Notes: a model not told the origin generated them from the letters alone. A DNA stretch of 64,000 bases from Ewingella allii (GCF_044430645.1 NZ_JAWUDN010000001.1:62001-126000), one strand, 5' to 3'; numbered from the stretch's first letter, positions 8,330 through 17,654 are shown. Numbers and translations: made by a program.

Positions 8330-9583
8330 ATGTTAAACGCAATGGGCCAGGCCGCCAAAAAGGCCTCTTATACGCTTTCTACACTGAGCACCGCGCAGAA
8401 GAACCACGCGCTGCAAGTCATTGCCGATATGCTGGAGGCCAACAGCCAGAGCATTATTCAGGCCAACGAATTAGACATGTCCGCCGCTCGCGCCAGCGGC
8501 ATGAGCGAAGCCTTGCTCGACCGCCTGCTGCTGACCCCTGCGCGCCTGGCCGCCATCGCCAGCGATGTGCGCGACGTGTGCCGCCTGAGCGACCCGGTCG
8601 GCCAGATTATTGACGGCTCGACCCAAGACAGCGGCCTGAAGCTGGAGCGCCGCCGCGTGCCTTTGGGCGTGGTCGGGGTGATTTATGAAGCGCGTCCCAA
8701 CGTCACCATTGACGTCGCCAGCCTGTGCCTGAAAACCGGCAACGCGGCAATTCTGCGCGGCGGCAAAGAGACTCACCACACCAATCAGGCGACGGTGAAA
8801 GTGATTCAGCAGGCGCTGGAGCAGTGTGGTCTGCCACGCGCGGCGGTGCAGGCGATTGAAAGCCCGGACCGCCAGCTGGTCGCCGAGATGCTGCGTCTGG
8901 ACAAATATATCGACATGCTGATCCCGCGCGGCGGCGCGGCGCTGCACAAGCTGTGCCGCGAGCAGTCGACCATTCCGGTGATCACCGGCGGTATCGGCGT
9001 GTGTCACACCTTTGTTGATGAGAGTGTGGATTTCGCCAAAGCGCTGACCCTGATTGAAAGCGCCAAAATTCAGCGCCCAAGTGCCTGTAACAGCCTCGAG
9101 ACCCTGTTGGTTCATCAGGCCATCGCGGCCCGTTTCCTGCCTGAGCTGAGTGCCAAAATGCATGCCGCAGGTGTCACGCTGCACGCCAGCGAGTCGGCGC
9201 TACCTTATCTGCAAAATGGCGCGGCGAAGGTGGTGGCAGTGACGGAAGAAGATTATCAGGATGAGTGGCTATCGCTGGATTTGAACGTCACGCTGGTGGC
9301 GGATATCGACGAGGCTATCGCCCACATTCGTAAATACGGCACCGAGCACTCTGACGCGATTCTGACGCGCTCTATCAGCCAGGCCGACCGTTTCGTCAAT
9401 GAAGTGGACTCCTCGGCGGTGTACGTCAACGCCAGCACCCGTTTCACCGACGGAGGGCAGTTTGGTTTAGGCGCAGAAGTGGCGGTCAGCACGCAAAAAC
9501 TTCACGCCCGTGGCCCAATGGGCTTAGAAGCGCTGACCACCTACAAGTGGATTGGCTACGGCGATGATTTAGTGCGCCCGTAA
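8330..9583 (+). CDS. proA: Gamma-glutamyl phosphate reductase
   Basis: 417 residues, the family length. It reduces gamma-glutamyl phosphate to glutamate semialdehyde with NADPH in the second step of proline synthesis. ALDH-superfamily features include VPLGVVGVIYEARPNVT, LRGGKET, and the catalytic Cys segment RPSACNSLETLLVH. It is the second gene of proBA and ends in a bidirectional terminator. Confidence 0.98.
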   Translation: MLNAMGQAAKKASYTLSTLSTAQKNHALQVIADMLEANSQSIIQANELDMSAARASGMSEALLDRLLLTPARLAAIASDVRDVCRLSDPVGQIIDGSTQDSGLKLERRRVPLGVVGVIYEARPNVTIDVASLCLKTGNAAILRGGKETHHTNQATVKVIQQALEQCGLPRAAVQAIESPDRQLVAEMLRLDKYIDMLIPRGGAALHKLCREQSTIPVITGGIGVCHTFVDESVDFAKALTLIESAKIQRPSACNSLETLLVHQAIAARFLPELSAKMHAAGVTLHASESALPYLQNGAAKVVAVTEEDYQDEWLSLDLNVTLVADIDEAIAHIRKYGTEHSDAILTRSISQADRFVNEVDSSAVYVNASTRFTDGGQFGLGAEVAVSTQKLHARGPMGLEALTTYKWIGYGDDLVRP

Positions 9584-9594
9584 AAGCCCAAAAA

Positions 9595-9620
9595 AATAGC
9601 CCCGAATCACCGGGGCTATT
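9595..9620. terminator. Bidirectional terminator between proA and tRNA-Thr
   Basis: A perfect 10-bp stem AATAGCCCCG / CGGGGCTATT. Read on the minus strand it is followed by a run of seven T, so it would also stop transcription arriving from the aldehyde dehydrogenase locus. Confidence 0.85.
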
Positions 9621-9761
9621 AACAAAAACTATACAGAAATCATCATTTCCAAACCTTCCATCACCCGCTGTGACGAGAAAAGCAGCAGTCGATTCTTTGC
9701 CTCTTGACTTGCACCTCGGATTTCAATAATTTGTCACCCCGAAGTAACCCGCAGTAAAAAT

Positions 9762-9837
<76 letters not shown>

Positions 9838-9867
9838 TTTCAAAGCAAGCCCCCTCTAGATTTACCC

Positions 9868-11205
9868 TTATTTATTAATCACCACAGATTTGCGATGAGT
9901 AAACGCCAGATAGCTGTATTTCCCGTGATATTCACCCACGCCTGAGTTACCTATGCCGCCGAATGGCAGATACGGTGAGCTTGCCTGCTGCATGACGCCA
10001 TTCACGATGGCATCGCCCGAAGGGATTTTGGACGTGATTTTTCGGCCTTGCTCGATGTCATTGGTGAAGACATAAGCCGCCAGAGGTTTAGGGTGGTGCT
10101 GGTTCACGCCATCAATCGCCTGGCTAATATCCGTAAAGGTCACAACGGGCAGAACGGGGCCAAATAGCTCTTCACGCATCAATGCGTCATCCCAACCCAC
10201 ATTATCCACTACCGTAGCCTGCATGTGGCGCGTTGCGGCATTGGCCTCGCCGCCATAGATGACTTCCCCTTGGGTCTGTTCCAGCATGCCGGTCAATCTT
10301 TCTACCTGTTTGCTCGAAACCAGCTTACCGATTGAATCGATGTTAGGGATGGCGGTTTTGATACGCTCAACCAGTTTGGCGAGCAGGGCGTCTTTTACGC
10401 TTTCGTGGGCCAACACGTAGTCCGGTGCAACACAGGTTTGTCCGCTGTTGGAGAACCGGCCGAAGGTCAGCATATCCACTGCGCGATCTAAATTGGCATC
10501 TTCCAACACGATAAATGGCGATTTGCCGCCCAGTTCGAGGATCACCGGCGTCAGGTTTTTGGCTGCGGCGGTCATGACAATTTTCCCGACCGCAGGGCTG
10601 CCGGTGAAGAAGATGAAGTCAAACGGCAGGCTCAGTAGAAATTCATTCTCGTCTCGGCCCCCTTGGATAACCGCAATGTACTCTTCATCAAATACAGACT
10701 GAATGATCTTTTGGATCACCCGCGCGGTTTCCGGGACAGATTCAGAAGGTTTGATAACCGCGGTATTACCCCCGGCAATCGCCCCCAGCAGTGGGCAAAA
10801 CACCAGATTGATCGGGTAGTTGAACGGGCCAATGATGTAGCTCACACCAAAGGCTTCGTGCTCAATAAAGGCTTCAGAGAAGGTGGTGCCAGGATAAGAA
10901 GGCACGGTTTCTGGCACTGCCCATTCGTCGAGATGCGCTAGGGTGAAATCCAGTTCTGAGATGACCCGGCCTATCTCGGTGCGATCGACCAGATCCTTGG
11001 ATTTCCCGAGGTCGCTATCCAACGCGGCATACAGGTCTGCAGTGTGATCGACAATAGACTGCTTGAGCTTTTGCAGGCTTTGCTTTCTGAAGGCAACGCT
11101 TTTGGTCGCTTCAGTTTTGAAGAAATTCTTCTGCTTAGTAAAAACGGCTTGAATGGTCGAGTTATCAGTTTTGAGGATTTCAATCCTCCGGTGTTGGGTA
11201 CCACT
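9868..11205 (-). pseudogene. NAD(P)-dependent aldehyde dehydrogenase with lost start codon or N-terminal frameshift
   Basis: The ALDH core is intact: IIGPFNYPINLV, FTGSPAVGKIV, catalytic Glu in LELGGKSPF, catalytic Cys in NSGQTCVAPDY, and a normal C-terminus (ASSPYLPFGGIGNSG). The open frame extends upstream through a typical N-terminal helix (TIQAVFTKQKNFF, then the LDSDLGKS turn) to an in-frame stop at 11206-11208. It contains no ATG or GTG; the first usable start is TTG at 11022, which would delete the N-terminal helix. A GGAGG (11185-11189) sits 6 bases before an ATC codon at 11176-11178, as if an ATG had mutated. Alternatively, a +/-1 indel separates it from the frame beginning with ATG at 11285. 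It lies just behind the tRNA on the opposite strand. Confidence 0.7.
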
Positions 11206-11571
11206 TCATGATCAATCTTAGACAGCGATGGTTCTGGCGGCTCTAAAGCCAAGTAGATTTTCGGTTTAGTGTACTGGGTGGTCATCGCGCTCGACTAGGT
11301 TCCAATTGTTACCATCCGGCACGGCCGCCCATCCTCAGTGCACCCCCTGCCTTTTTTCCGTGCAGTGCTAGCAATCACCGCGATCCCTGCGCTCCATTCC
11401 CTCTGTTCACCTCTCTGCTTCACGCCGCGCAAAGCTTGTATTCAAGTCAGTATCCATAAGTCCGCTAGCTATTTCTTACTCTCATTTTGTGAAGTTGATC
11501 AAATAGTGGCCTGCTTTATGCATTTCTCACCACATTGGGTAGTCATGTGGGTTTAATAAGGCAGCGCGGCG
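11206..11571. other. Intergenic region upstream of the amidase operon
   Basis: Includes an out-of-frame ORF starting with ATG at 11285 (minus strand, opens MTTQYTKPKIYLALEPPEP). It either encodes the displaced N-terminus of the ALDH or is chance; I do not recognise it. The plus-strand side holds the amidase promoter, with a sigma-54-like candidate at 11507-11522. Confidence 0.4.
11507..11522 (+). promoter_or_regulatory. Possible sigma-54 (-24/-12) promoter of the amidase/biuret operon
   Basis: TGGCCTGCTTTATGCA has the invariant GG and GC dinucleotides exactly 10 bases apart, with TGGC and TGCA cores. Two -24 bases differ from TGGCAC. It lies 50 bp before the ATG. NtrC-type nitrogen control would suit the operon content, but this is inferred from one match. 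Confidence 0.35.
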
Positions 11572-13008
11572 ATGAACGAGATCCTGAATTTTGATGCACA
11601 CAAGCTGGCGCGGCTGATTCGCCAGCGCGAGCTGTCTGCGGTGGAAGTCACCACGGCGTCGCTTGAACAGATGCAGCAGCTCGAACCCACTCTGCACGCC
11701 TTCTGCACCCCAACGCCCGAGCTGGCAATGGCGCAGGCGAAAGCTATCGATCTCAAACTGGCGAAAGGTGAAACCGTCGGGCCACTGGCCGGGGTTCCTC
11801 TTGCAGTAAAAGACCTGATCAACACCGCCGGGGTGAAAACCACCTCCGGCTCATTCGTCTATGAACACTTTATTCCCGACGAAGACGACATCGTGGTCGA
11901 ACGCGTGCGTAACGCCGGGGCGGTTATCCTCGGCAAAACCACTGCGCCAGAATTTGGATACAGCGGCGTGGGCCACAACCCGTTGTTCGAATCGCCGCGC
12001 AACCCGTGGGATATCAGCAAAACTCCCGGTGGCTCCAGCGCGGGTTCCGGCGTGGCGTTGGCGGCACGCATGTGCCCGCTGGCACTGGGCAGCGACGGCG
12101 GCGGCTCGGTGCGCATTCCGGCGGCCCACTGCGGCGTCTATGGCTTGAAAGCCTCAATGGGGCGAGTGCCGCTCTATCCGGGATGCCGCGACGAACGCTA
12201 TCCGGGCGTCTCTAGCTGGGAATCCCTCGAGCACATTGGCCCGATGACCCGCAGCGTGGCCGACGCCGCGTTAATGATGTCGGTGATGGCTGGCCCTGAC
12301 GCCCGCGACCGACACTCGATTCCAGCAGGCGATGTTGACTGGCTGGGCGCAACCCAGCGCGACATCAAAGGCCTGCGCGTCGCCGTCAGCGCCGACTGGG
12401 GATACGCCGCCGTCGACCCTGAAGTGCGCGACGTCTTTGCGCAGGCGGTCAGCGTGTTTGAACGCGAACTGGGCTGCGTGGTGGAGTACGCCCATCCCGG
12501 CTTTAGCGACCCGCGCCGGGCCTTTATGGCGCTGGTGGCGATGGACACTGACTTAGTCGGCATGCGCCGCCTGCTGCCGGAGTTCGGCGACAGGATGTCT
12601 CCGCACCTGGTGGACATGCTGACCCGTAACTGGACGGCGGAGGACTTCACCAACGCCATCACCGAGCGCAAAGCCGTGACCAACCAGATGTGGCGCTTTA
12701 TGCAGCGTTACGACCTGCTGCTGACGCCAACGCTGGCCGTCGCGCCATTTCCTCTACACATGCAGGGGCCGGAAGTGATTGAAGGCCGCATGGTCGCCAA
12801 TAACGAATGGCTGAGCCTCTGCTTCCCAATGAATTTAACCGGCCAGCCAGCGGCCTCTGTTCCTGCTGGTTTTACCCCGTCTGGATTGCCCGTCGGCTTA
12901 CAGCTGGTGGGGCGGCATTTGGATGATGCCACTGTTCTTGCCGCCAGTGCGGCGTTTGAGCAAGCGCAGCCGTGGAACCACCTGCAACCCGGTGTTCTGT
13001 CGCGCTGA
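11572..13008 (+). CDS. Amidase-signature family hydrolase
   Basis: 478 residues covering one amidase-signature domain. The Ser-cisSer-Lys triad is visible: Lys80 in PLAVKDLINT, cis-Ser in TPGGSSAGSG (Ser155/156), and nucleophile Ser179 in LGSDGGGSVRIPA. It has no signal peptide, so it is cytoplasmic. The family includes allophanate hydrolase (AtzF), carboxybiuret hydrolase (AtzE) and GatA. It is shorter than allophanate hydrolases with the extra C-terminal domain (about 600) and nearer AtzE size. Lying first in an operon with a biuret hydrolase and an NCS1 permease, it most likely deaminates a ureide or biuret-derived amide. The exact substrate is not readable from sequence. Confidence 0.85.
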   Translation: MNEILNFDAHKLARLIRQRELSAVEVTTASLEQMQQLEPTLHAFCTPTPELAMAQAKAIDLKLAKGETVGPLAGVPLAVKDLINTAGVKTTSGSFVYEHFIPDEDDIVVERVRNAGAVILGKTTAPEFGYSGVGHNPLFESPRNPWDISKTPGGSSAGSGVALAARMCPLALGSDGGGSVRIPAAHCGVYGLKASMGRVPLYPGCRDERYPGVSSWESLEHIGPMTRSVADAALMMSVMAGPDARDRHSIPAGDVDWLGATQRDIKGLRVAVSADWGYAAVDPEVRDVFAQAVSVFERELGCVVEYAHPGFSDPRRAFMALVAMDTDLVGMRRLLPEFGDRMSPHLVDMLTRNWTAEDFTNAITERKAVTNQMWRFMQRYDLLLTPTLAVAPFPLHMQGPEVIEGRMVANNEWLSLCFPMNLTGQPAASVPAGFTPSGLPVGLQLVGRHLDDATVLAASAAFEQAQPWNHLQPGVLSR

Positions 13009-13038
13009 TTTTCATCTTATTGACCAGGAATCGCCACT

Positions 13039-14358
13039 ATGAAAACTAACAACAAAAACGACGCAGCGGGAAAAGGGCTTGAGCAGGAGTTTGAGCACAG
13101 CCCGGTTCCGCTCACCCATCGCCACTCAACCCGCTCGGTGTCCGCCGTGTGGTTTGGCTTCCCGATGATCCTCACCAACGCGCTGTTCGGCGGCATCATC
13201 ACCTGGCACCTCGGTTTTTGGCCCGCGATAGCCGCCATTCTGCTGGGCAACCTGGTGCTGTTTGGCTATGTCGGCGCGCTGAGCCACTTTGCCGGTTCAA
13301 CCGGGCTGAACTTTGCGCTGCAAGCCAAAAAGACCTTTGGTACTAAGGGTTACGGCTGGGTGTCCGGTTTTCTCTCGACGGTGGTGATTGGCTGGTACGC
13401 CTTCCAGACGGGTTTAACCGGCACGGTTATTCATGAAACCTTTGGCTGGAACGAGCTGGGCGTCAGCGCCGTCGCCGCCGTGCTCTACATCGCCATCACC
13501 TTCCTTGGCGTGCGCGCACTCTCCCTTTTGGGCATGATTGCCGCGCCGATGTACGTGATCCTCGGGCTGGTGGCGCTGTGGCTTATCTCCGGCACCCATG
13601 ACTTAACGCAGATTGTTAACTGGCACGGTTCGGCGGCAGTGGCCGGTGGCATGACCATGGGCACGGCGGTGACAATGGTGGTGGCAGGCTTTGCCGACTC
13701 CGGCACCATGACCGCCGACTTCACCCGTTGGTCGAAGGACGGCAAGTCGGCAGTGATCGCCGCATTCTCGGCTTTCCCGGTGGCTAACGTGATTTCTTAT
13801 CTGTTTGGGGTGGTGATTGTCGCGGCGGGCGCGGCTATCGAACCGCTGCAAAACGGCGGCAACTTCCTCTCTCTGTTGATGGGGCACGGCGCGTTGCTGG
13901 AAGTGCTGGCCTTCGTCTTCGTGTTCATCAACCTCGGCTCGGTCTGTACGCACTGCCTGTATAACGGCGCGATGGGCTTCAGCCACCTGTTCGGTAGCAA
14001 GATGCGTTTATGGACGGTGATTCTGGGCGCAATTGGCGGCGTGCTGGCGCTGATTGGCGTTTGGCACTACTTCCTGAACTGGCTGAGCCTGCTCGGCGTG
14101 GCCGTGCCGCCGTTTGGCGCGGTGATGATTGTTGACCTGATCCTGATGGGCGAAATCAGCCGCCTGCGCGCCGAGCAGCGCGTCCGCACCAGCGCCTTTG
14201 TGGCCTGGGCAATCGGCACCTGCTGCGCCACCGTCGCACATATCTGGTTCCCGTCAGTGGGCGAGGCCATTGTTGGGCTGGTGGCCGGTGCTGTCTCTTA
14301 TTACGCAATCACCATGCTGGCAATTAAATCGCCAGTCGTCGCGCTGGAGAAGAAATAA
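13039..14358 (+). CDS. NCS1-family nucleobase/ureide:cation symporter (CodB-like)
   Basis: 439 residues with about 12 hydrophobic segments. The N-terminal segment VSAVWFGFPMILTNALFGG corresponds to the first helices of the NCS1 (cytosine/purine/hydantoin permease) family. It is an inner-membrane importer, presumably of the compound consumed by the flanking hydrolases. It begins 30 bp after the amidase and its stop codon abuts the next ATG, so the three genes form one operon. Confidence 0.88.
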   Translation: MKTNNKNDAAGKGLEQEFEHSPVPLTHRHSTRSVSAVWFGFPMILTNALFGGIITWHLGFWPAIAAILLGNLVLFGYVGALSHFAGSTGLNFALQAKKTFGTKGYGWVSGFLSTVVIGWYAFQTGLTGTVIHETFGWNELGVSAVAAVLYIAITFLGVRALSLLGMIAAPMYVILGLVALWLISGTHDLTQIVNWHGSAAVAGGMTMGTAVTMVVAGFADSGTMTADFTRWSKDGKSAVIAAFSAFPVANVISYLFGVVIVAAGAAIEPLQNGGNFLSLLMGHGALLEVLAFVFVFINLGSVCTHCLYNGAMGFSHLFGSKMRLWTVILGAIGGVLALIGVWHYFLNWLSLLGVAVPPFGAVMIVDLILMGEISRLRAEQRVRTSAFVAWAIGTCCATVAHIWFPSVGEAIVGLVAGAVSYYAITMLAIKSPVVALEKK

Positions 14359-15048
14359 ATGGCCGAATTTACTGTTAACGCTGACCCGTACCGCTGGCCG
14401 TTCGACGGCTCGCTGTCTGCCGCGAACACGGCGCTTATCGTCATCGATATGCAAACCGATTTTTGCGGCAAGGGCGGCTATGTCGACACCATGGGCTATG
14501 ACATTGCCCTGACGCGCGCGCCGATTGCGCCGATTGCCTCGGTGCTGGCCGCGATGCGCGGGCTGGGCTTCACCATTATTCACACCCGCGAAGGGCATCG
14601 CCCGGATCTCAGCGATCTGCCCGCTAATAAACGCTGGCGCTCGAAGCAGATTGGCGCGGAGATTGGCTTTGCCGGGCCTTGCGGGCGCATCTTGGTGCGC
14701 GGCGAGCCGGGCTGGGAAATCATCCCCGAGCTGGCTCCGTTGGCTGAGGAAACCATCATCGACAAGCCGGGCAAAGGCTCGTTTTACGCCACCGATCTGG
14801 AGCTGGTGCTGCACACGCGCGGCATCAAAAACCTGATCATCACCGGCATCACTACCGATGTTTGCGTGCACACCACGCTGCGCGAAGCCAACGATCGCGG
14901 TTTCGAATGCATGGTGCTGTCCGACTGCTGCGCGGCGACGGAGCAAAAGCATCACGAAGCGGCACTCAGCATGATCAAAATGCAGGGCGGGATCTTCGGC
15001 GCGGTGGCGGATTCCGCCACGCTGCTGGATGCGCTCGCCACGGCGTAA
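14359..15048 (+). CDS. biuH: Biuret amidohydrolase (isochorismatase-fold cysteine hydrolase)
   Basis: 229 residues of the isochorismatase-like cysteine hydrolase fold. Triad residues are Asp30 (IVIDMQTDF), Lys136 (IIDKPGKGSF) and Cys169 (ITTDVCVHTT). They match the Asp36/Lys142/Cys175 spacing I recall for Rhizobium BiuH, with a constant offset of 6. Other BiuH-like blocks are DPYxWP near the N-terminus, GGYVDxMGYD, HTREGHRPDLSDLPANKRWRS and CGRILVRGEPGW. The reaction is biuret + water to allophanate + ammonia, in the cytoplasm. It starts directly after the permease stop. Ureidoacrylate hydrolase (RutB) is the main alternative but lacks these blocks. Confidence 0.85.
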   Translation: MAEFTVNADPYRWPFDGSLSAANTALIVIDMQTDFCGKGGYVDTMGYDIALTRAPIAPIASVLAAMRGLGFTIIHTREGHRPDLSDLPANKRWRSKQIGAEIGFAGPCGRILVRGEPGWEIIPELAPLAEETIIDKPGKGSFYATDLELVLHTRGIKNLIITGITTDVCVHTTLREANDRGFECMVLSDCCAATEQKHHEAALSMIKMQGGIFGAVADSATLLDALATA

Positions 15049-15091
15049 TCTTTTCCTGACAGCCTGGGCCAAGAATTTTAAACCTCAAAGC

Positions 15092-15149
15092 GTGAGCGCT
15101 TCGTTTGAATATTTTCACAATATCGAACAGAGTTGATTGAAGCGCTCAC
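15092..15149. promoter_or_regulatory. Inverted repeat GTGAGCGCTTC...GAAGCGCTCAC upstream of the dioxygenase gene
   Basis: Perfect 11-bp arms at 15092-15102 and 15139-15149, separated by 36 bp. Each arm includes AGCGCT, itself a palindrome. The arms resemble the half-site style of LacI/GalR operators and straddle the likely promoter of the following gene, 40 bp before its ATG. A very long-looped hairpin is the alternative. Confidence 0.45.
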
Positions 15150-15189
15150 GTGAGTGAGAAAGGCCAATGTTGTCATGGAGAAGAGTCGA

Positions 15190-16566
15190 ATGAACGCAGT
15201 AGGCTATGTCAGTAGCGATGCCATTCGCGCCAGTTTTTCGCGCGCGATGTCCGACATGTATAAGACGGAAGTTCCGCTCTATGGCACCTTGATGGAGCTG
15301 GTGGCCGACACCAATCAACAGGTAATGACGCAGTCGCCGGAGATAGCCAGCAGTCTGGCGCAGACCGGCGAGTTGCAGCGTCTGGATATGGAGCGGCATG
15401 GCGCGATCCGCGTCGGCACCGCCGAGGAGCTGGCGACCCTGCGGCGGCTGTTCGCCGTGATGGGCATGGAGCCGGTGGGCTATTACGATTTGAGTTCTGC
15501 CGGAGTGCCGGTTCATTCCACCGCCTTTCGCGCGGTCCACGAAGCCTCGCTGCAAGTCAGCCCGTTCCGCGTTTTTACTTCTCTACTCCGACTTGAGCTT
15601 ATCGAAGACCCCGCGCTGCGCGACTTTGCCAGCAAAGTGTTGGCGAAACGCAATATTTTCACCCCACGCGCCCTTGAGCTGATTGAGCAGCACGAGCGCG
15701 ACGGCGGCCTCGGGCCACAGCATGCCGACGAGTTTGTGCAGCAGGCGCTGGAAACTTTCCGCTGGCACCCTACGGCGACCGTCACGCTGGAGGAGTATCA
15801 GCAGCTTAATGGGCAGCATCGCCTGATTGCCGACGTGGTGGCTTTTCGCGGGCCGCACATTAACCACCTGACGCCGCGCACGCTGGATATCGATCACGTT
15901 CAGGCCGATATGCCCAAACGCGGCATTCCGCCGAAAGCGGTGATTGAAGGGCCGCCGCGCCGTCAATGCCCCATCTTGCTGCGCCAGACCAGCTTCAAAG
16001 CGCTGGATGAAAAGATCACTTTCAAGGGGCAGGCTGCAGGGGAGTCTGGCAGCCATTCGGCGCGCTTTGGCGAGATAGAACAGCGCGGCGTGGCGCTCAC
16101 CACCAAGGGGCGGGCGCTGTATGACGAGCTACTCAACCAGGCGCGAGAAGAGCTGGGCGCGTTTCCCAATGAGGCCAATGCGGCGCAGTACGTGGCGATT
16201 CTGGAGAAGGTGTTTGCCGCCTTCCCCGACAACTACGCCGAGCTGCGCCAGCAGGAGTTGGCTTATTTCCGTTACTTCGTCGGAGAAAAGTCCGAGCAAA
16301 GTTTTGACTCGCTGGAGCAGGCGATTCAGGCCGGGGCAGTTTCTTTCGAACCGCTGGTGTATGAAGATTTTCTTCCCGTCAGCGCGGCAGGGATTTTCCA
16401 ATCAAATCTGGGGGATAGCGCCCGTTCGCATTACGCAACTCATTCGAACAAGCATGAGTTCCACAAAGCGTTAGGGCGCGAAACCATCGACGAGCTGGCG
16501 CTTTATGCCGACACTCAGGGGCGCTCATTACAGGAGTGCGCGCGGGTGTTGAACCTTTCGAAGTGA
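15190..16566 (+). CDS. 2-oxoadipate dioxygenase/decarboxylase family protein (DUF1338, YdcJ/HglS-like)
   Basis: 458 residues, collinear with E. coli YdcJ. Conserved blocks include ERHGAIRVGTAEELATLRRLFAVMG, GVPVHSTAFR (metal His), HINHLTPRTLDID, EGPPRRQCPILLRQTSFKAL, HSARFGEIEQRGVALT and FLPVSAAGIFQSNL. Family members (HglS) convert 2-oxoadipate to 2-hydroxyglutarate using Fe(II) and O2 in lysine catabolism. The ATG at 15190 has a GGAGAAGAG site; in-frame starts at 15154 and 15175 lie upstream without better sites. It has its own upstream repeat, so it is probably separate from the biuret operon. Confidence 0.85.
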   Translation: MNAVGYVSSDAIRASFSRAMSDMYKTEVPLYGTLMELVADTNQQVMTQSPEIASSLAQTGELQRLDMERHGAIRVGTAEELATLRRLFAVMGMEPVGYYDLSSAGVPVHSTAFRAVHEASLQVSPFRVFTSLLRLELIEDPALRDFASKVLAKRNIFTPRALELIEQHERDGGLGPQHADEFVQQALETFRWHPTATVTLEEYQQLNGQHRLIADVVAFRGPHINHLTPRTLDIDHVQADMPKRGIPPKAVIEGPPRRQCPILLRQTSFKALDEKITFKGQAAGESGSHSARFGEIEQRGVALTTKGRALYDELLNQAREELGAFPNEANAAQYVAILEKVFAAFPDNYAELRQQELAYFRYFVGEKSEQSFDSLEQAIQAGAVSFEPLVYEDFLPVSAAGIFQSNLGDSARSHYATHSNKHEFHKALGRETIDELALYADTQGRSLQECARVLNLSK

Positions 16567-16578
16567 TCCTCTCGAAGG

Positions 16579-16606
16579 ACTCCTCATCTTACGGGTGAGG
16601 AGTTTT
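16579..16606 (+). terminator. Intrinsic terminator of the dioxygenase gene
   Basis: An ACTCCTCA / TGAGGAGT 8-bp stem with a 9-base loop, followed by TTTTCG, 13 bases after the stop codon. Confidence 0.75.
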
Positions 16607-16686
16607 CGCCACATTGCTAAATGTTAATCCATTCATACTTCTCGCCATTTCGGCATAAAAGAAAATTCTTATCTATTACTTAAGTG

Positions 16687-16719
16687 ATTAATTATGCTGA
16701 TATTAAATCCATAATTAAT
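16687..16719. promoter_or_regulatory. AT-rich inverted repeat upstream of the surface-lipoprotein operon
   Basis: Perfect 10-bp arms ATTAATTATG (16687-16696) and CATAATTAAT (16710-16719) around 13 bp, in an AT-rich 200-bp promoter region. It could be an operator; no regulator family can be assigned. Confidence 0.4.
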
Positions 16720-16814
16720 GTCGCTGCTTTTAAATATACTAAAAATCTTAGTTTACATTTCTTACAATTCTTTTATTTTTGTTGCGAGTTACTTACAACA
16801 AGGGACGTTATCTC

Positions 16815-17582
16815 ATGCATAAGAAAAAACCTTTATTACTTCTGGCGACATTGATTTCTACAGCCTTATTAACGGCTTGCGGTGGAGGCGGAGGCGGGGG
16901 CGGTGATGACGGCGGCTCTCAACCACAGGTGGTCGCCCCTACGCCGGTTCCTGATACCAATACCGGTAATTCGGGCAATGGCGCGACGGACAGTGGCGAA
17001 ATCCCTGCCTCTAAAGCGACATTGGGTTCGGTGTCCGGTTATACCTACGTCACGCCGGACGGCTCTTCCTACCTGATGCGTAAACCCGGCCTGATTGTCT
17101 CGGGCACGGTGACAGAAAGCCTGCAAGACGCTAACACCCGCGAGATTGTCAAAAGCACCACTTATTGCTGCGGCCGAATGAGCTACACCAATTACGGCAC
17201 CTGGACGTCATACAGAGAAGATAAGCACGGCGTGTTCTACACGGGCGAAGCGACCCCGGCCAACGCGGTGCCAACACAGGGTAGCGCGACTTACACCGGC
17301 AGCGGCATGCGTGATGGTCAGCTTTCACCTGCCACTTTCCAGGTTGATTTCGCCGCCAAAACCATTAACGGCAATATCGCCGCTGGCGAAAAATTTGGTT
17401 CTGAAATCGCCATGCAGGGCCAAATTATCAATGGTGGCATTAAAGGTGCGGCACAAACTGCCGGGCAGGACGGGACATTCGTCGGTCACTTCAATGGCCC
17501 CGCCGCGCAGGAGCTGGGAGGCTTAGCGCAGTTCGCCGATGCCAAGCTGGACGCCTCTTTTGGTGCGACTGCCGCTCAGTAA
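16815..17582 (+). CDS. Surface lipoprotein, probable cargo of the adjacent Slam (type XI) transporter
   Basis: 255 residues. The lipoprotein signal peptide ends in LTAC, followed by eight Gly and two Asp, the flexible anchor typical of Slam-exported lipoproteins. The C-terminal third (about 165-255) reads like a TbpB-type beta-barrel: alternating hydrophobic strands, QVDFAAKTINGNI, then GHFNGPAAQELGG and a final ASFGATA. The central part has a CC pair at TTYCCGRM and is not recognised. The start ATG at 16815 has an AGGGACG site; an in-frame start at 16779 lacks one. Probable role: surface-exposed ligand or host-factor binding. Confidence 0.8.
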   Translation: MHKKKPLLLLATLISTALLTACGGGGGGGGDDGGSQPQVVAPTPVPDTNTGNSGNGATDSGEIPASKATLGSVSGYTYVTPDGSSYLMRKPGLIVSGTVTESLQDANTREIVKSTTYCCGRMSYTNYGTWTSYREDKHGVFYTGEATPANAVPTQGSATYTGSGMRDGQLSPATFQVDFAAKTINGNIAAGEKFGSEIAMQGQIINGGIKGAAQTAGQDGTFVGHFNGPAAQELGGLAQFADAKLDASFGATAAQ

Positions 17583-17589
17583 ACTCGAA

Positions 17590-17614
17590 CCCGGCGCGCT
17601 GCTACGGCGCCGGG
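17590..17614 (+). terminator. Intra-operon hairpin between lipoprotein and Slam genes
   Basis: A perfect 8-bp GC stem (CCCGGCGC / GCGCCGGG, 9-base loop) only 8 bases after the lipoprotein stop, without a strong T-run. It may protect the upstream message or partly stop transcription, giving more cargo than transporter. Confidence 0.5.
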
Positions 17615-17654
17615 GAATTTCTGCCTCGCTCCGCTGACATGAATCTCTAAAAAA

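Noticed and set aside
8471..9184. Long minus-strand open frame opposite proA (and similar frames opposite proB, the amidase and the ssu genes)
   Set aside because: These are high-GC shadow frames of strongly supported genes, with no ribosome site or family resemblance.
9838..11571. Genomic island with attachment-site duplication downstream of tRNA-Thr
   Set aside because: No integrase and no second copy of the tRNA 3' end could be found in the window, so only a suggestion of past insertion remains.
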